NCBI RefSeq assembly: GCF_008923185.1
Contig: NZ_WBMT01000025.1
Span: 122,317-186,316, forward strand
Origin: Actinomadura rudentiformis
GTDB lineage: Bacteria; Actinomycetota; Actinomycetes; Streptosporangiales; Streptosporangiaceae
DNA: 64,000 nt
Reading direction: 5' to 3'
Shown here: piece by piece, positions 1 to 8,781 of the stretch
Layout: each line of letters opens with the position of its first letter
Position numbering within the stretch: position 1 is the first letter of the stretch
Translations under genes and position numbers: made by a program
Notes under the pieces: generated by a model
What the model was told of the DNA's origin: nothing
Seen by the model: only the letters and a program-made list of their open reading frames with translations
The model's database searches: none

Positions 1-24
1 GGAGACCCACGCTCGTGTGGCTCC
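1..24. terminator. possible hairpin downstream of the first gene
   Basis: An imperfect inverted repeat (GGAGACCCAC / GTGTGGCTCC, 8 of 10 pairs, 4-nt loop) lies 37 nt beyond the stop codon of the minus-strand alcohol dehydrogenase. It could end that operon. There is no U-tract and it sits at the window edge, so this is weak. Confidence 0.25.
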
Positions 25-60
25 CGTGCTGAACGAGCTGCCCTGGACCTATGAGCCCCT

Positions 61-1101
61 TCAACGAGGTCGCGGTACTTCGATTACGGCCTTGATGAGT
101 CGTCCCCGGCGGGACGGTTCGAGCGCGTCTTCGACGATCCGGTCATAGCCGACGAGGGTCACCCACTGGTCGACGGGGAGCAGCCCCCGGTCCATCCAGT
201 CGATGACCGCCTCGAATGCCTCTCGGGACTCACCGCTGTGTCCCTGGATGGTCAGCTCCTTGGCCAGCACGAGAAGCGCGTTCATCGAGTACGGCCGTTC
301 GTGCAGCCCGATGACGACGATGCGGCCGCGCCTGCGGGTGATCGAGAACGCGAGGTCCATGGCCTTAGCCGCACCCGCGCACTCGAAGACGACGTCAGCG
401 CCGGAACCGCCGCTCATCGAGCGGACGATGCCGTCGATGTCGTCGCTCACCGGATCGAGAACCGTCAGCCCCTCGATGTCGGCCAGGGTCTTCCGGCGTT
501 CCTCGGAGAGTTCGACGACGACCGTCGACACCCCGGTCGCCCGGAGGGCCAGCGCACAGCCGATGCCGATGAGCCCGGCGCCTGTGACGAGCGCCACGCC
601 GTCCCTGTTGGTGTTGGCCCGGAGGACCGCGGTGGCCGCCACGGAGAGGGGTTCGATCAGCGCACCCTGCAGGAGGCTGACGCTGTCAGGCAGCTTCACC
701 GCCAGATCGGCAGGGATCACGGTGTGCTCGGCCAGACCGCCGATCGGGCCGCCGCACCCCACCGTCGAGACCGAACGGTCGACCCGCTCGCACGAGATCG
801 GATGGCCGGCGCGGCACTCGCCGCACTCGCCGCACGAGATCAGCGGGAACACGGCGACACGGTCGCCCACCGAGACCGAGGTGACGTCCGGAGCCGCCTC
901 GGCGACGGTCGCCGACAGCTCATGCCCGATGTGCCGGGGGCGGCTCGGCAGCGCGTCGTCCTCGGCGAAGTAGTAGTGCAGGTCGGTGCCGCATATGCCG
1001 ACATAGGCCATCCGCAGGCGTACCTCGCCGGCCTTCAAGTCGGGGTCGGGCTCGTCCTGCAACCGGAGGTCATGCTGTCCGAAGAGTCGATACGCCTGCA
1101 T
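61..1101 (-). CDS. zinc-dependent medium-chain alcohol/polyol dehydrogenase
   Basis: A 346-residue NAD(P)-dependent medium-chain dehydrogenase of the threonine/sorbitol dehydrogenase type, oxidising a secondary alcohol or polyol in the cytosol. The N-terminal GroES-like domain shows catalytic zinc ligands C37 (GICGTD) and the GHE motif near residues 59-61. The structural-zinc cysteines are 90, 93, 96 and 104. A Rossmann glycine motif (VTGAGLIGIG) follows near residue 173. It is the last gene of the minus-strand sulfonation cluster, 53 nt after the CysNC stop, so it is probably co-transcribed. The substrate cannot be read from sequence. An alcohol intermediate of the same pathway is an inference. 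Confidence 0.85.
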   Translation of the reverse strand: MQAYRLFGQHDLRLQDEPDPDLKAGEVRLRMAYVGICGTDLHYYFAEDDALPSRPRHIGHELSATVAEAAPDVTSVSVGDRVAVFPLISCGECGECRAGHPISCERVDRSVSTVGCGGPIGGLAEHTVIPADLAVKLPDSVSLLQGALIEPLSVAATAVLRANTNRDGVALVTGAGLIGIGCALALRATGVSTVVVELSEERRKTLADIEGLTVLDPVSDDIDGIVRSMSGGSGADVVFECAGAAKAMDLAFSITRRRGRIVVIGLHERPYSMNALLVLAKELTIQGHSGESREAFEAVIDWMDRGLLPVDQWVTLVGYDRIVEDALEPSRRGRLIKAVIEVPRPR

Positions 1102-1154
1102 CTGCGTTCCTCGTTCAGTTCTGGGAGGGAGCCATCGGGCGGACTCCCGGGTTG

Positions 1155-3059
1155 TCAGCGGGGCTCGGCGGGCCGGTTCAGCAGGTAGGTGACGATCCGC
1201 TCCACCGCCTGTTCGGTGGTGGTCTCGCTCATCCGGATGTGGAGTTCAGGCTGTTCCGGAGGCTCGTAGGGGGAGTCGATCCCGGTGAAGTTCGGCAGTT
1301 CGCCACGCCGGGCCTTGGCGTACAAGCCCTTGGGATCCCGGGCCTCGGCGACTGCCAGCGGGGTGTCGACGAAGACCTCGACGAATTCTCCGTCCTCGAC
1401 CAGGTCCCGAGCCATGCGGCGGTCCTCCCGGTACGGAGAGATCAGGCAGACCAAGCTGATGAGGCCGGAGTCCGTCATGAGGGCGGCGACCTCAGCGCTG
1501 CGCCGAACGTTCTCGACGCGATCGGCCGGGGTGAAGCCCAGGTCGCGGTTCAGACCGTGTCGCAGGTTGTCTCCGTCGAGCAGATAGGTATGGTGCCCGA
1601 GCGCGTGCAGCCTGCGCTCCACCTGGTTGGCGATGGTCGACTTTCCCGCGCCGGACAGCCCGGTGAACCACACCACTGTCGGCCTTTGCCGCTTCAAGGC
1701 GGCGCGGGCGGCCTTGTCGACCTCAAGTGCCTGCCAGTGGACGTTGTCGGCGCGCCGCAAGGCGAAGTTCAGCAGCCCGACCCCCACTGTGGCGTTGGTC
1801 AGGCGGTCGATGATGACGAATCCGCCCAGGTCCCGGTTGTCCTTGTAGGGGTCGAACGGTGTCATCTGGTCGAAATGGACCGTGCACACACCGATCTGGT
1901 TGAGGCTCAGCGTCCTGGCTGCCGTGTGCTCCAGCGTGTTGACGTTCACCCGGTACTTGGGATGGTCGGCGGCCATCCCGACGGTCCTCGCGCCGATCTT
2001 GGCGAGGTAGCGTCGTCCGGGCAGCAATTCGTCCTCGCTCATCCATACGATGTGCGCCTCGAACTGGTCGGCGATGGCAGGCGGTGCGTCCGCCGCGGCG
2101 ATGATGTCGCCCCGGCTGACGTCGATCTCGTCAGTGAGGATGAGTGTGATGGACTGGCCTGCGACCGCCTCCGGCAGGTCGCCATCGTAGGTGCCGATCC
2201 GCGCGACGGTGCTCTCCGCGCCGGAGGGCAGGATGCGCACTCGATCGCCGGGACGGATCACGCCGCTCGGGATGAGGCCGGAGAAGCCGCGAAAGTCGAG
2301 ATGGGGCCGGTTCACCCACTGCACTATCAGCCGGAACGGCTCCCCTGCCCGGTCGTCGTCGACGTCGACGGTCTCCAGATGTTCTACGAGGGTCGGGCCT
2401 GAATACCACGGGGTGTTCGGGCTGGACTGCGTGATGTTGTCGCCCCGCAGCGCCGACAACGGGATGCTGACCACGTCGGGGAGGCCGAGTTCAGCGGCGA
2501 ATGCCCGGTACTCGGCATCGATCTGTTCGAAGACCTCGCGCGAGTAACCGACGATGTCCAGCTTGTTGACGGCCAGCACGATGTGGCGGATGCCCAGCAG
2601 CGCGACGAGGTAGCTGTGGCGGCGCGTCTGGGTGAGCAACCCCTTGCGGGCGTCGACCAGGATGACGGCGAGGTCAGCGGTGGATGCACCCGTGACCATG
2701 TTGCGGGTGTACTGCTCGTGGCCCGGCGCGTCGGCGACGACGAACTTGCGTCGTTCGGTGGAGAAGTACCGGTAGGCGACGTCAATGGTGATGCCCTGCT
2801 CGCGTTCGGCCGCCAACCCGTCGACGAGCAGCGCGAGGTCGAGGTCGTCGCCCTGCGTGCCGTCCTTCTTCGAGTCGGTTTCCAGCGCCGCGAGCTGGTC
2901 TTCGAAGACGAGCTTGGACTCGTACAGGAACCGCCCGATGAGAGTGCTCTTGCCGTCGTCGACGCTGCCGCAGGTGATGAACCGCAGCAGTGACTTCTCC
3001 TGCTGGCCGGCGAGGTATGCCTCGATATCGGAGGCTATCCGGCTGTCGGCATGGGCCAT
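1155..3059 (-). CDS. cysNC: bifunctional sulfate adenylyltransferase subunit 1 / adenylylsulfate kinase (CysNC)
   Basis: 634 residues. The N-terminal GTPase half (P-loop GSVDDGKST at about 31-39, then DAPGHEQY and NKLDIVGY) drives ATP sulfurylase with CysD. The C-terminal APS kinase (second P-loop GLSGAGKST) phosphorylates APS to PAPS, as in NodQ-type fusions. The start is the ATG at 3059, which overlaps the cysD stop by one base (TGATG). The longer upstream reading frame is only the cysD gene in another frame. The kinase domain argues that PAPS itself is the wanted product, matching the adjacent sulfotransferase. No reductase gene is nearby, so assimilatory cysteine synthesis is a less natural role. 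Confidence 0.93.
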   Translation of the reverse strand: MAHADSRIASDIEAYLAGQQEKSLLRFITCGSVDDGKSTLIGRFLYESKLVFEDQLAALETDSKKDGTQGDDLDLALLVDGLAAEREQGITIDVAYRYFSTERRKFVVADAPGHEQYTRNMVTGASTADLAVILVDARKGLLTQTRRHSYLVALLGIRHIVLAVNKLDIVGYSREVFEQIDAEYRAFAAELGLPDVVSIPLSALRGDNITQSSPNTPWYSGPTLVEHLETVDVDDDRAGEPFRLIVQWVNRPHLDFRGFSGLIPSGVIRPGDRVRILPSGAESTVARIGTYDGDLPEAVAGQSITLILTDEIDVSRGDIIAAADAPPAIADQFEAHIVWMSEDELLPGRRYLAKIGARTVGMAADHPKYRVNVNTLEHTAARTLSLNQIGVCTVHFDQMTPFDPYKDNRDLGGFVIIDRLTNATVGVGLLNFALRRADNVHWQALEVDKAARAALKRQRPTVVWFTGLSGAGKSTIANQVERRLHALGHHTYLLDGDNLRHGLNRDLGFTPADRVENVRRSAEVAALMTDSGLISLVCLISPYREDRRMARDLVEDGEFVEVFVDTPLAVAEARDPKGLYAKARRGELPNFTGIDSPYEPPEQPELHIRMSETTTEQAVERIVTYLLNRPAEPR

Positions 3060-4003
3060 CAGAAGTAGCCTTCCTGCTTCTTCTTCTCCATCGAAGCGCT
3101 GGAGTCGTGGTCGATGGCCCTGCCCTGACGCTCCGACGTGGTGGTCAGCAGCATCTCCCGGATGATGTCGAGCAGGGTGTCCGCCGTGGACTCGATGGCC
3201 CCGGTCAGCGGATAGCACCCGAGCGTCCGGAACCGCACGCTCTGCTTCGTCGGCGTCTCACCCGGTTCGAGGGGCATCCGGTCGTCGTCGACCATGATCA
3301 GCATCCCGTCGCGCCGCACGACCGGCCGCGGTGCGGCGAAGTACAGCGGGACGATCGGGATCCGCTCGATGTTGATGTACTGCCACACGTCGAGCTCGGT
3401 CCAGTTCGACAGCGGGAACACACGTACGGTCTCGCCGGGGTTGGTCCGCGCGTTGTAGGCGCGCCACAGCTCGGGCCGCTGCCGCTTGGGGTCCCACCGG
3501 TGCTGCGGCGAACGGATGGAGAACACCCTCTCTTTGGCTCGCGACTTCTCCTCGTCCCGGCGGGCTCCGCCGAACGCGAGGTCGAAGCCGTGCTGGTCGA
3601 GCGCCTGTTTGAGGCCCTCGGTCTTCCACATGTCGGTGTGCGTCGCCGAACCGTGCTCGAACGGGTTGATGCCCAGCCGTACGCACTCGGGATTCCGGTG
3701 CACGATCAGGTCCAGACCGAGCTCGCGCGCGGTCCGGTCGCGGAACGCGTACATCTCGCGGAACTTCCACGTCGTGTCGACGTGCAGCAGCGGGAACGGC
3801 GGCTTGGACGGGTAGAAGGCCTTCATGGCCAGCCGCAGCATGACCGCGCTGTCCTTCCCGACCGAATACAACATCACCGGGCGCTCGCTCTCGGCGACGG
3901 CCTCCCGCATGATGTGGATGCTCTCGGCTTCGAGCCGCTGGAGATGGGTCAGAGGCTTCACGGCCGCTCCAGTCCAAGATCGTTGAGGGTGTCCGCCGGT
4001 CAT
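3059..4003 (-). CDS. cysD: sulfate adenylyltransferase subunit 2
   Basis: 314 residues, the small ATP sulfurylase subunit that adenylates sulfate to APS together with CysN. The PP-loop-type SVGKDSAVML motif lies near the N terminus after the typical THLQRLEAESIHIMREA start region. Conserved FGGARRDEEKSRAKER and NWTELDVWQYI segments follow. The ATG at 4003 overlaps the stop of the preceding sulfotransferase (ATGA), indicating translational coupling. The first 15 or so residues are less conserved, and a GTG just before KPLTHL is an alternative start. The pairing with a sulfotransferase supports a role in PAPS supply for a dedicated sulfonation. Confidence 0.94.
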   Translation of the reverse strand: MTGGHPQRSWTGAAVKPLTHLQRLEAESIHIMREAVAESERPVMLYSVGKDSAVMLRLAMKAFYPSKPPFPLLHVDTTWKFREMYAFRDRTARELGLDLIVHRNPECVRLGINPFEHGSATHTDMWKTEGLKQALDQHGFDLAFGGARRDEEKSRAKERVFSIRSPQHRWDPKRQRPELWRAYNARTNPGETVRVFPLSNWTELDVWQYINIERIPIVPLYFAAPRPVVRRDGMLIMVDDDRMPLEPGETPTKQSVRFRTLGCYPLTGAIESTADTLLDIIREMLLTTTSERQGRAIDHDSSASMEKKKQEGYF

Positions 4004-5259
4004 CGGACCTCCTCGCGGACGCCGAACCGTTCGATGTAGGAGCGGAACGGCGCACGCACTTCCTGGGGATCGACCGCGAAGTCGGCACGCAGGTCGTAGA
4101 CGATCTGACCGTCCCGCCCGCGCGGGTGATCGTCGCGATAGGCGACGACCTGCGCCCTGGCCTCGGGCGTGAGCTCCAGACCGGCGGCGTCGTAGATGCG
4201 CTCGACCGTGCCCATCTCGTCGGCCATGAATTCGTGGAAGCGCACGTCGACCGTACGGTCCACGGGCAGCAGGTCGCGGTCGCGGACAGCGCTGTCGAGC
4301 AGGCGGCGGATCCGGTCGGCCCAGTACTCGACGTACCAGTCGGGGCGGGTGTGCCCATAGTGCAGCCGCGCGCTGTAGGTCATCATCGTGGCGGTCGACT
4401 GGATGACCGAGACCGGATCCCGGTGGGTAACCACGACGGTGGCGTCCGGGAACGTGGTCATCAGCGGCCCGAGCTGTTCCAGGTGCTGCGGCGACTTCAG
4501 TACCCAGCGTTCTCGCGGGCGTCGCCATTGCAGGATCTGCAGCACCGTCCGCAGGTAGGCGTAGTGCGGGGTCTGGTCGTGGGATAGGTAGTAGTCCCGC
4601 CAGCCTGGGCAGCGGGCGGCCCACTCGATGTGGTAGCTGGAGAAGTCGGGCAGCTCCAGGGCCAGCTCCTCGTGCACATGGTCGGGGTCCATCGGATGCA
4701 TGGAGGCGAGAAGGGGGAGCGCGCTCCGCGCAGCCTCCCAGGCCTTGTTGCACCTGTCCCATCGGGGGTCGACGCCGCCGGGCGGAACGGTCTCCCGCTG
4801 GTCGGGCACTGGCTCGCGGCTTTCCCACAGCGGCATGGAGCGGAAGCGCTTGTCGGCTGCGATCAGATTCACGAGGTGAGTGGTGCCGGACCGGGGGAGG
4901 CCGACCACGACGACGGGCCGCTCGATCGGCACGTCGTGGATCTCGGGATGCCGTTTGAGCAGGTCATGGATGCGCAGACGATTGACCGCGTGGCGTACGC
5001 AGTCGCCGAACATCGACATCCGGCCGAGCCCTGTTCGCTCGTCGTCCTCGTTCATCTCCGACAGCCACAGGGCCAGGCGTTCGCGGAAGTCGTCGGGCCC
5101 GAAGTCGTCCAGTCCACTTGCCTGGACGGCCGCTGCCAGGACGGCATCGACGCTGAGGTCGACCAGCTGAGCCTCGCCGTAGGCGAGGGCGGCCTCCTGT
5201 GCGGGCGTCAGCCGCGGCTCGGCCAGGTCGTCGATACGGATCTTGTTGGTCATGGTCAT
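4000..5259 (-). CDS. PAPS-dependent sulfotransferase family protein
   Basis: 419 residues. The 5'-phosphosulfate-binding loop is clear at about 117-131 (VVVVGLPRSGTTHL). The 3'-phosphate-binding element appears later (VVTHRDPVSVIQS). A long helical N-terminal domain (about 110 residues) precedes the fold, as in bacterial Sulfotransfer_3-type enzymes. It should transfer sulfonate from PAPS to a hydroxyl or amine of a small molecule. The ATG at 5259 overlaps the SDR stop (ATGA), and its own stop overlaps cysD, so SDR, sulfotransferase, cysD and cysNC are translationally coupled. The acceptor is unknown. The SDR and alcohol dehydrogenase suggest an alcohol or steroid-like substrate, which is inference. 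Confidence 0.88.
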   Translation of the reverse strand: MTMTNKIRIDDLAEPRLTPAQEAALAYGEAQLVDLSVDAVLAAAVQASGLDDFGPDDFRERLALWLSEMNEDDERTGLGRMSMFGDCVRHAVNRLRIHDLLKRHPEIHDVPIERPVVVVGLPRSGTTHLVNLIAADKRFRSMPLWESREPVPDQRETVPPGGVDPRWDRCNKAWEAARSALPLLASMHPMDPDHVHEELALELPDFSSYHIEWAARCPGWRDYYLSHDQTPHYAYLRTVLQILQWRRPRERWVLKSPQHLEQLGPLMTTFPDATVVVTHRDPVSVIQSTATMMTYSARLHYGHTRPDWYVEYWADRIRRLLDSAVRDRDLLPVDRTVDVRFHEFMADEMGTVERIYDAAGLELTPEARAQVVAYRDDHPRGRDGQIVYDLRADFAVDPQEVRAPFRSYIERFGVREEVR

Positions 5260-6002
5260 CCCTGCACCGAGTAGCCGCCGTCGACCGGCAGCGTCTGTCC
5301 GGTCACGAAGCGGGCCCCGGGACCCGCGAGGAACAGCACCGCCGGGGCGACATCGGCCGGCGTCCCGCACCGGCGCATCGGTGTGCGCTTGAGCAAGGGC
5401 TCCATCACCGCGTCCACACCGAGCATGGGGCGGGTCATGTTGGTCTCGATGAGGCCGGGGGCGACGGCGTTGACCCTGATCCCGTCGCATGCCCAGGCGA
5501 CGGCCAGGCCCTTGGTGAGCTGGACGACGCCGCCCTTCGCGGCGCCGTAGGCGGGGACGAGGCTCTGACCGAAGAAGCTCGTCATCGAGCCCATGTTGAC
5601 GATGCTGGCGCCACCGTCGAGCTTGCTGGCGGCCAGCAGCGGTCTGCACGCGGTGGAAAGCCGGAAGGTCGCGGTCAGGTTGACCGCCACGACCTCCGCG
5701 AAGACGTCCGGGTCCGACTCGCCCCGGCCCGCGAGGTTCTGGCCCGCGTTGTTCACGAGCACGTCGAGCCGTTCCAGCGAGGCGGCAAGCTCGTCGATGC
5801 CTGCCTCGTCGGTCAGGTTGAGCGGGCGGTAGACGAAGCCGGAAAGATCGTGGTCGTAGTCGGACGCGGCTGGGCGGGTCCCGGTGATGACCACCTCCGC
5901 GCCCGCTTCGCTGAACGCGTTCGCGATACCGAGACCGATGCCGTTCGAGCCGCCGGTGACGAGCACGCGGCTGCCGGTGAAGTCGAAGTGGATGGCTGCC
6001 AC
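5256..6002 (-). CDS. short-chain dehydrogenase/reductase
   Basis: 248-residue classical SDR acting on a small-molecule hydroxyl or keto group with NAD(P)(H). The cofactor motif is TGGSNGIG near residue 16, then NNAG, an active-site Ser region (NMGSMTS) and YGAAK. The C terminus (PVDGGYSVQG) is typical. It starts with GTG at 6002, preceded by a CGGAGGAA ribosome-binding site. The ATGA overlap with the sulfotransferase links the two functionally. It probably prepares or recycles the alcohol that is sulfonated. The substrate is not deducible. Confidence 0.9.
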   Translation of the reverse strand: MAAIHFDFTGSRVLVTGGSNGIGLGIANAFSEAGAEVVITGTRPAASDYDHDLSGFVYRPLNLTDEAGIDELAASLERLDVLVNNAGQNLAGRGESDPDVFAEVVAVNLTATFRLSTACRPLLAASKLDGGASIVNMGSMTSFFGQSLVPAYGAAKGGVVQLTKGLAVAWACDGIRVNAVAPGLIETNMTRPMLGVDAVMEPLLKRTPMRRCGTPADVAPAVLFLAGPGARFVTGQTLPVDGGYSVQG

Positions 6003-6091
6003 GGGGCGGGTTCCTCCGGGGGCTTCCGGGTCGGAGCGGCGCTGAGCACCGGTCCGATGGGATGGGTGAGAACGGACTCCTGCGGGGCTGG

Positions 6092-7309
6092 CTACCAGAG
6101 CGGGCGCTGCTGAAGCCTGGCACGCCGTTCGCGGATGATCCGTTCACGCTCTTGTCTGGTGATCCGTGGCGTGTCGGGAGGTAGCATCCCGAGCACATCG
6201 GCGACGGCGACCTTGCGTGCGGACGGCAGGGGATTCGAACTGCAGTCGGTCCAGCGCCCCTGCACGACGCCGGTCGGATAGCCCGCCGTGTCGAGCCAGT
6301 TGGGCACGCCGGGATCCGTGGCCGAGACCACCACCCGAAGCCTGCGGTCGGAGTCCAGACGCCATTGGCTTCCGTTGAGACTGCTGTGGTTGTTGTACCA
6401 GTCGGTGGTCTCGAAGATCTGGTTGGTGAGGATCAGGGATGCGTAGGCGCAGGTCTCGGGGTAATCCGACTCGATGAGCAACGCCTCGCCGTGCTCCAGC
6501 TCGTAGGCGCACTCGTAGTAGAACTGGCCGAACAGTCCGCCGTGGGTCGAGGCGACGTCCCAGACTTTGAACTTGTTGACGAAGCCCTCACGTTGCAACT
6601 GCGCGACATGCTCGATGAGGAGCATGGCGGTGCGGCTGACGCCGGGCGCGAGCTCGTGCAGCCGTCGTGCGAGGTCGGTGGCAGCGGGACGGGGACGGTT
6701 CGGCGGGACGTCGAGGCGCTCGATGGAGATCGCCGGGTCGCTTTCGGCCGACCAGTCGTAGGCGACTTGGCGGAGCAGGAGCGTGTGGGCCCGGGGGTCC
6801 AGCTCCCACCAGTCACCGGCATGGTCCGGTGGCCGAAACGGGGAGAGAAGGACGTCGAACGATCCGTCCTCGTCGGTCTTGAGGGAATTGATGTCGTGGT
6901 AGGTCGAGGCCTGGATTGCGCCATCCGCCGAGGGCGGGGCCATGGTGCCGATTTTGGCGATGCGCAGCGAACCCGCCCGCCCACGGAGCCGGTAGCTGCC
7001 GCCGGGAGTGATGTGCGCCGTCTTGTAGACGGTGTCGGCGTTCGGCTGGAAGACGTTGAGCACGACGTTGAGCGAGGGCAGGAACATGGGATGGTCGCCG
7101 TCCTTGGCGATCGCGTCGATGCTGCGGGCCGCGAGCGCGCTGAGCATCAACCGCCCGATCTCGTGCTGGGTCTGCGGATCGTCACGCAGGTGTCCGGGCA
7201 GCTTGTCCAGCATCGCGGGCGCGAGTTCGCGAAGGCCGTCGAGGAAGGCATTCCACGCGGGCAGCAGAGGTTCGGCCTGGGGGGAGTCAATTGACCCGGG
7301 CATCGGCAT
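6092..7309 (-). CDS. DUF1214 domain-containing protein
   Basis: 405 residues without a signal peptide or clear membrane segment. The C-terminal half carries the DUF1214-like region (around ANDTVYKT-type and YYECAYELEHGEALLIE segments, then WYNNHSSLNG and WLDTAGYPTGV). It is first gene of the minus-strand sulfonation operon, 89 nt ahead of the SDR. Proteins of this family often sit beside SDRs, sulfotransferases or P450s in actinobacterial catabolic clusters, but no reaction is established. The start ATG at 7309 has GGAG six bases upstream. A binding or catalytic role on the cluster's lipophilic substrate is conjecture. Confidence 0.75.
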   Translation of the reverse strand: MPMPGSIDSPQAEPLLPAWNAFLDGLRELAPAMLDKLPGHLRDDPQTQHEIGRLMLSALAARSIDAIAKDGDHPMFLPSLNVVLNVFQPNADTVYKTAHITPGGSYRLRGRAGSLRIAKIGTMAPPSADGAIQASTYHDINSLKTDEDGSFDVLLSPFRPPDHAGDWWELDPRAHTLLLRQVAYDWSAESDPAISIERLDVPPNRPRPAATDLARRLHELAPGVSRTAMLLIEHVAQLQREGFVNKFKVWDVASTHGGLFGQFYYECAYELEHGEALLIESDYPETCAYASLILTNQIFETTDWYNNHSSLNGSQWRLDSDRRLRVVVSATDPGVPNWLDTAGYPTGVVQGRWTDCSSNPLPSARKVAVADVLGMLPPDTPRITRQERERIIRERRARLQQRPLW

Positions 7310-7548
7310 TCGCTTCTCCGAAAGGGGCTTTCCACTTGGGCGCTAGCGGTGCGCACATTGACATGCCGGGCCCAAATACGTTTCGGCCGCGTTCAACCTG
7401 GTTTGCATTTGTCGGCAATGACGGTGCAACCGGGCTTCGCCGACGTTAAGAGCCACGCGCCAGGTGGGACAACCACCGGTCCCATTCACCGGGAGCGAGG
7501 GCGTCGCGGGCCCGGCAGCCCGGAGTCCTGCCGGGCGCTGTGGGGCTG

Positions 7549-7586
7549 TTGACATTTAGTTCATCTAGTGAACAAAATAGTTCATG
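7549..7586 (+). promoter_or_regulatory. xylA promoter with GTTCA inverted-repeat operator
   Basis: TTGACA (7549-7554) and CAAAAT (7573-7578) form a -35/-10 pair with an 18-bp spacer. The spacer and -10 are overlapped by the inverted repeat GTTCA-TCTAG-TGAAC (about 7559-7573). A further GTTCA half-site follows at about 7580. Inverted repeats of this kind fit ROK-family repressors of xylose genes. The ROK gene right after xylA is the likely regulator. Confidence 0.65.
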
Positions 7587-7632
7587 CTGGTAGCGGGCGC
7601 TGCGCGGCCCTGCCCTGGAACAAGGAGTGCCC

Positions 7633-8781
7633 GTGGCCTACACCCCCACCTCAGCAGACAAGTTCTCATTCGGCATCTGGACGGTCGGCTGGGCCGCGCA
7701 GGACGTGTTCGGAGCGGCGACCCGCGCTCTGATGCCCGCGGACCGTGCCGTTCGCAAACTCGCCGAACTCGGCGCCTATGGCGTGAACTTCCACGACAAC
7801 GATGTGTTTGCGTTCGACGAGTCGGATCGTGAGGAAAGGCTCGGAGCCTTCCGCAAGGCGCTTGCGGAGACCGGCTTGCGCGTCACCACGGCGACCACCA
7901 ATCTCTTCTCACATCCGATCTTCAAGGATGGCGGGTTCACCTCCAACGACCGCGACGTGCGCCGCTTCGCGATCGCCAAGGTCATGCGGAACCTCGACCT
8001 CGCCGCTGAGTTGGGTGCACGAACCTACGTTTGCTGGGGCGGCCGTGAGGGCGCCGAGTCGGGCGCGTCCAAGGACGTTCGGGCCGCGCTGGACCGCTAC
8101 AAGGAGGCCTTCGACATCCTCGGCTCCTACGTTCTGGAGCAAGGCTACGAGCTGCGATTCGCGATCGAGCCCAAGCCCAACGAGCCTCGCGGCGACATCC
8201 TGCTGCCGACGATCGGACACGCTCTGGCCTTCATCGAGAGGCTCGAACACCCTGAGATCGTCGGGCTCAACCCGGAGGTCGGACACGAGGAGATGGCCGG
8301 GCTGAACTTCGCCCACGGCATCGGCCAGGCGCTCTGGCACGGGAAGCTGTTCCACATTGACCTCAACGGCCAGCACGGTCCTCGCTTCGACCAGGACCTG
8401 CGGTTCGGCGCGGGCAATGTGCGGGGTGCGTTCTGGACGGTCGACGCCTTGGAGGCCGGCGGCTATGACGGCCCGATCCACTTCGACTTCAAGCCGCCGC
8501 GCACCGAGGATGACGACGGGGTGTGGGTGTCGGCGAAGGCCTGCATGACCAACTACCTGATCCTTCGGGAGAAGGTCAGGGCGTTCCGTGCCGATCCCGA
8601 AGTGGTCGAAGCCCTGGCCCAGGCCAGGGTGGAGGAGTTGGCCGTACCGACGCTGGCCGCCGGAGAGGATTGGCGTACGCTGCGGGACGTGATCATCGAC
8701 GTGGACGCCGTGGCGGCTCGCGGCATGGCGTTCGAGCGGCTCGATCAGCTCGCGCTCGAGCACCTGTATGGCGTTCGCTGA
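7633..8781 (+). CDS. xylA: xylose isomerase
   Basis: 382 residues, interconverting D-xylose and D-xylulose (also glucose/fructose) with two divalent metals. Hallmarks of the class I actinobacterial enzyme are present: FSFGIWTVGW at the N terminus, the catalytic histidine in GVNFHDND, the metal-binding stretch FAIEPKPNEPRGD, NPEVGHEEMAGLNF and HIDLNGQ, then HFDFKPPR. The GTG at 7633 was chosen because AAGGAG ends 5 nt upstream. The GTG at 7627 overlaps that site. No xylulokinase gene is visible nearby, so the second step must be encoded elsewhere. It overlaps the following ROK gene by 14 nt. Confidence 0.96.
   Translation: MAYTPTSADKFSFGIWTVGWAAQDVFGAATRALMPADRAVRKLAELGAYGVNFHDNDVFAFDESDREERLGAFRKALAETGLRVTTATTNLFSHPIFKDGGFTSNDRDVRRFAIAKVMRNLDLAAELGARTYVCWGGREGAESGASKDVRAALDRYKEAFDILGSYVLEQGYELRFAIEPKPNEPRGDILLPTIGHALAFIERLEHPEIVGLNPEVGHEEMAGLNFAHGIGQALWHGKLFHIDLNGQHGPRFDQDLRFGAGNVRGAFWTVDALEAGGYDGPIHFDFKPPRTEDDDGVWVSAKACMTNYLILREKVRAFRADPEVVEALAQARVEELAVPTLAAGEDWRTLRDVIIDVDAVAARGMAFERLDQLALEHLYGVR

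Noticed and set aside
5259..6198. N-terminal extension of the first sulfotransferase to 732 residues
   Set aside because: The extra residues are the SDR gene read in another frame. The ATGA overlap fixes the start at 5259.
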